Origin: Halobaculum limi
Lineage (GTDB): Archaea > Halobacteriota > Halobacteria > Halobacteriales > Haloferacaceae
NCBI RefSeq assembly: GCF_029490015.1
Contig: NZ_CP120468.1
Span: 2,170,001-2,234,000, forward strand
Length of the DNA stretch: 64,000 nt
Direction of reading: 5' to 3'
Shown here: piece after piece, positions 62,888 through 64,000 of the stretch
How positions within the stretch are numbered: position 1 is the first letter of the stretch
How the letters are laid out: each line of letters begins with the position of its first letter
Notes under the pieces: generated by a model
What the model was told of the DNA's origin: nothing
The model's database searches: none
Seen by the model: only the letters and a program-made list of their open reading frames with translations
Made by a program: the position numbers and the translations under genes

Positions 62888-63982
62888 ATGGATAGACGAA
62901 CGTTCCTCCGCGGTGCAGTCGCGGGGGGGACGGCCGCCGGACTCGGTGGCCTCTCCGGATGTCTCGGCTTCGAACTCACCTCCAGTAGTTCCGCTCGGGC
63001 GCCGCCGGTCGTCGAGGACCGACCAGATGGAGTGTACATCCCGAGTCACATCGAGGGGATGAACATGGGCGGGATGGGGAAGGCGGGCGACTATCAGGTC
63101 GGCGTCTTCTACTCGTACGCGCATCGCTTCTGGAACGTCAACGGCGAGTCGGTCGAGCGTACCGACATCGGTGACGACGACGACGTCCACCTGATGGCGA
63201 GCGTCTGGGACCCCGAGACGGGACAGGTCCTCCCCGAGACTGGCCTGTCGGTCGAGGTGACGAAAGACGACTCGCTCGTCTCGCAGGAGGTCATCTACCC
63301 GATGCTGTCGCAACCGATGGGCTTCCACTACGGCGGCAACTTCCCGTTGGACGGCGACGGCACCTACACCGTCACCGTCTCGGTCGGCGGCGTCAGGACG
63401 CGGCGGACGGGGGCGTTCCGCGACCGCTTCACGGACCCGGCGAGCATCCCCGTCGAGATGGAGTACAGTCAGTCGGCGCGCGACGAGATATCGTTCGAGA
63501 CGCTCGACGACGCGGGCGAACGCGCGGCGGTCAGTCCGATGGAGATGTCGATGGTTCCCGACGCGACTGCGCCTGCCGTCGAAGACCTCCAAGGGACCGT
63601 CCTCGGCGAGGTGAACAGCAACGACGCGGTCCTCGTCGCGACCGTCCTCGACGAGTCGCCCGACGGAATCGACACACCGGGGCCGTATCTCGTGGTGTCG
63701 GCGCGGACGCCATACAACCGAATGCTCATCCCCGCGATGGGGCTGGAGGCGACGCACACGCGCGACGGCGAAGCGGTGTTCTCGGGCGAACTCGTCCGTA
63801 CGCTCGACCCCGACCTCTCGTACCACTACGGCGCGGCGCTCGACGGCGCGAGCGTCGAGTCGGGTGACGACCTGACGCTGACGCCGACGGTGTGGCCGCA
63901 GGTCGCTCGCCACGAAGGATACGAGACGGCGTTCGGCGCGATGCTGGGCGGGATGCCCGAGCAGACGCTGACGGTAGAGTAA
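62888..63982 (+). CDS. Tat lipoprotein with P19/Tp34-like metal-binding segment
   Basis: A 364-residue exported protein. MDRRTFLRGAVAGGTAAG to SGC is a Tat signal with lipobox (Cys25). The first third resembles the iron/copper-binding P19/Tp34 family: HIEGMNMGGMGKAG supplies Met and His residues, and MGFHYGGNFPLDGDGTYTVTV matches the family's H-Y-G-x-N ... Y-x-V-T strand. The remaining 200 residues are a second beta-rich region not recognised. With the EfeB-like gene before it this may be part of a metal-uptake module. Confidence 0.7.
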   Translation: MDRRTFLRGAVAGGTAAGLGGLSGCLGFELTSSSSARAPPVVEDRPDGVYIPSHIEGMNMGGMGKAGDYQVGVFYSYAHRFWNVNGESVERTDIGDDDDVHLMASVWDPETGQVLPETGLSVEVTKDDSLVSQEVIYPMLSQPMGFHYGGNFPLDGDGTYTVTVSVGGVRTRRTGAFRDRFTDPASIPVEMEYSQSARDEISFETLDDAGERAAVSPMEMSMVPDATAPAVEDLQGTVLGEVNSNDAVLVATVLDESPDGIDTPGPYLVVSARTPYNRMLIPAMGLEATHTRDGEAVFSGELVRTLDPDLSYHYGAALDGASVESGDDLTLTPTVWPQVARHEGYETAFGAMLGGMPEQTLTVE

Positions 63983-64000
63983 GCCGCGGCGTCGAAGCGC

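Noticed and set aside
1-64000. CRISPR arrays, rRNA genes, insertion sequences
   Set aside because: No regularly spaced repeats, no rRNA-like stretch and no transposase or integrase frame were seen.

Overview
The window is ordinary chromosome from a haloarchaeon (class Halobacteria). The evidence is the very high GC content with strong third-position GC, acidic proteins, leaderless starts with TATA-like boxes about 25-35 bases upstream, and archaeal information genes (TFB, RpoL, S3Ae, S15, Pcc1, GatCA). Other archaeal or halophile markers are Tat-exported lipoproteins, halocyanin, dodecin, a Bat-like regulator and TrmB. I see no insertion sequence, integrase, CRISPR array, rRNA or plasmid-type replication gene. 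Three intron-less tRNA genes are present: Ala-GGC, Arg-CCT and Gly-TCC.

1-17 kb is mainly housekeeping. It holds an aspartoacylase-family deacylase, an M42 peptidase, TrmB, a PAC2 chaperone-like protein, two MscS channels, dodecin, several membrane proteins, an IscA-type protein, HisD, two enzymes of unknown substrate, archaetidylserine synthase and halocyanin. It ends with a tightly coupled S15 / DHH-like / Pcc1 / S3Ae operon.

18-31 kb is a type IV pilus region. A Bat-like regulator is divergent from a major-type pilin gene, followed by a large pilin-like surface protein. Facing them is a long operon, pilB-pilC followed by five small single-helix proteins, all overlapping or abutting and all carrying an R-A-Q / R-G-Q type signal before the N-terminal helix. 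A second pilB-pilC pair (37-41 kb) has no pilins but is coupled to a Trm9-like methyltransferase.

31-36 kb holds TatA, an HD phosphohydrolase, an MFS transporter, a thioredoxin-reductase-like protein, two tRNAs and a small Cys/His protein easily missed by gene callers.

41-61 kb mixes a UDG-family protein, a membrane histidine kinase, MBL hydrolase, RpoL, HisF, alpha-glucosidase, PurL and a PHP / asparagine-synthase-like pair. TFB, GatCA, TrkH and a membrane protein-regulator pair follow.

61.4-64 kb encodes two exported proteins, one DyP/EfeB-like and one with a P19/Tp34-like segment. Together they look like part of an iron or copper acquisition module that probably continues past the window.

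The most interesting items are the coupled five-pilin operon, the possible metal-uptake pair, the asparagine synthetase with a truncated glutaminase half, the catalytically degraded DHH protein in the Pcc1 operon, and several strong inverted repeats in promoter or leader regions (S15, dodecin, TFB, trmB).
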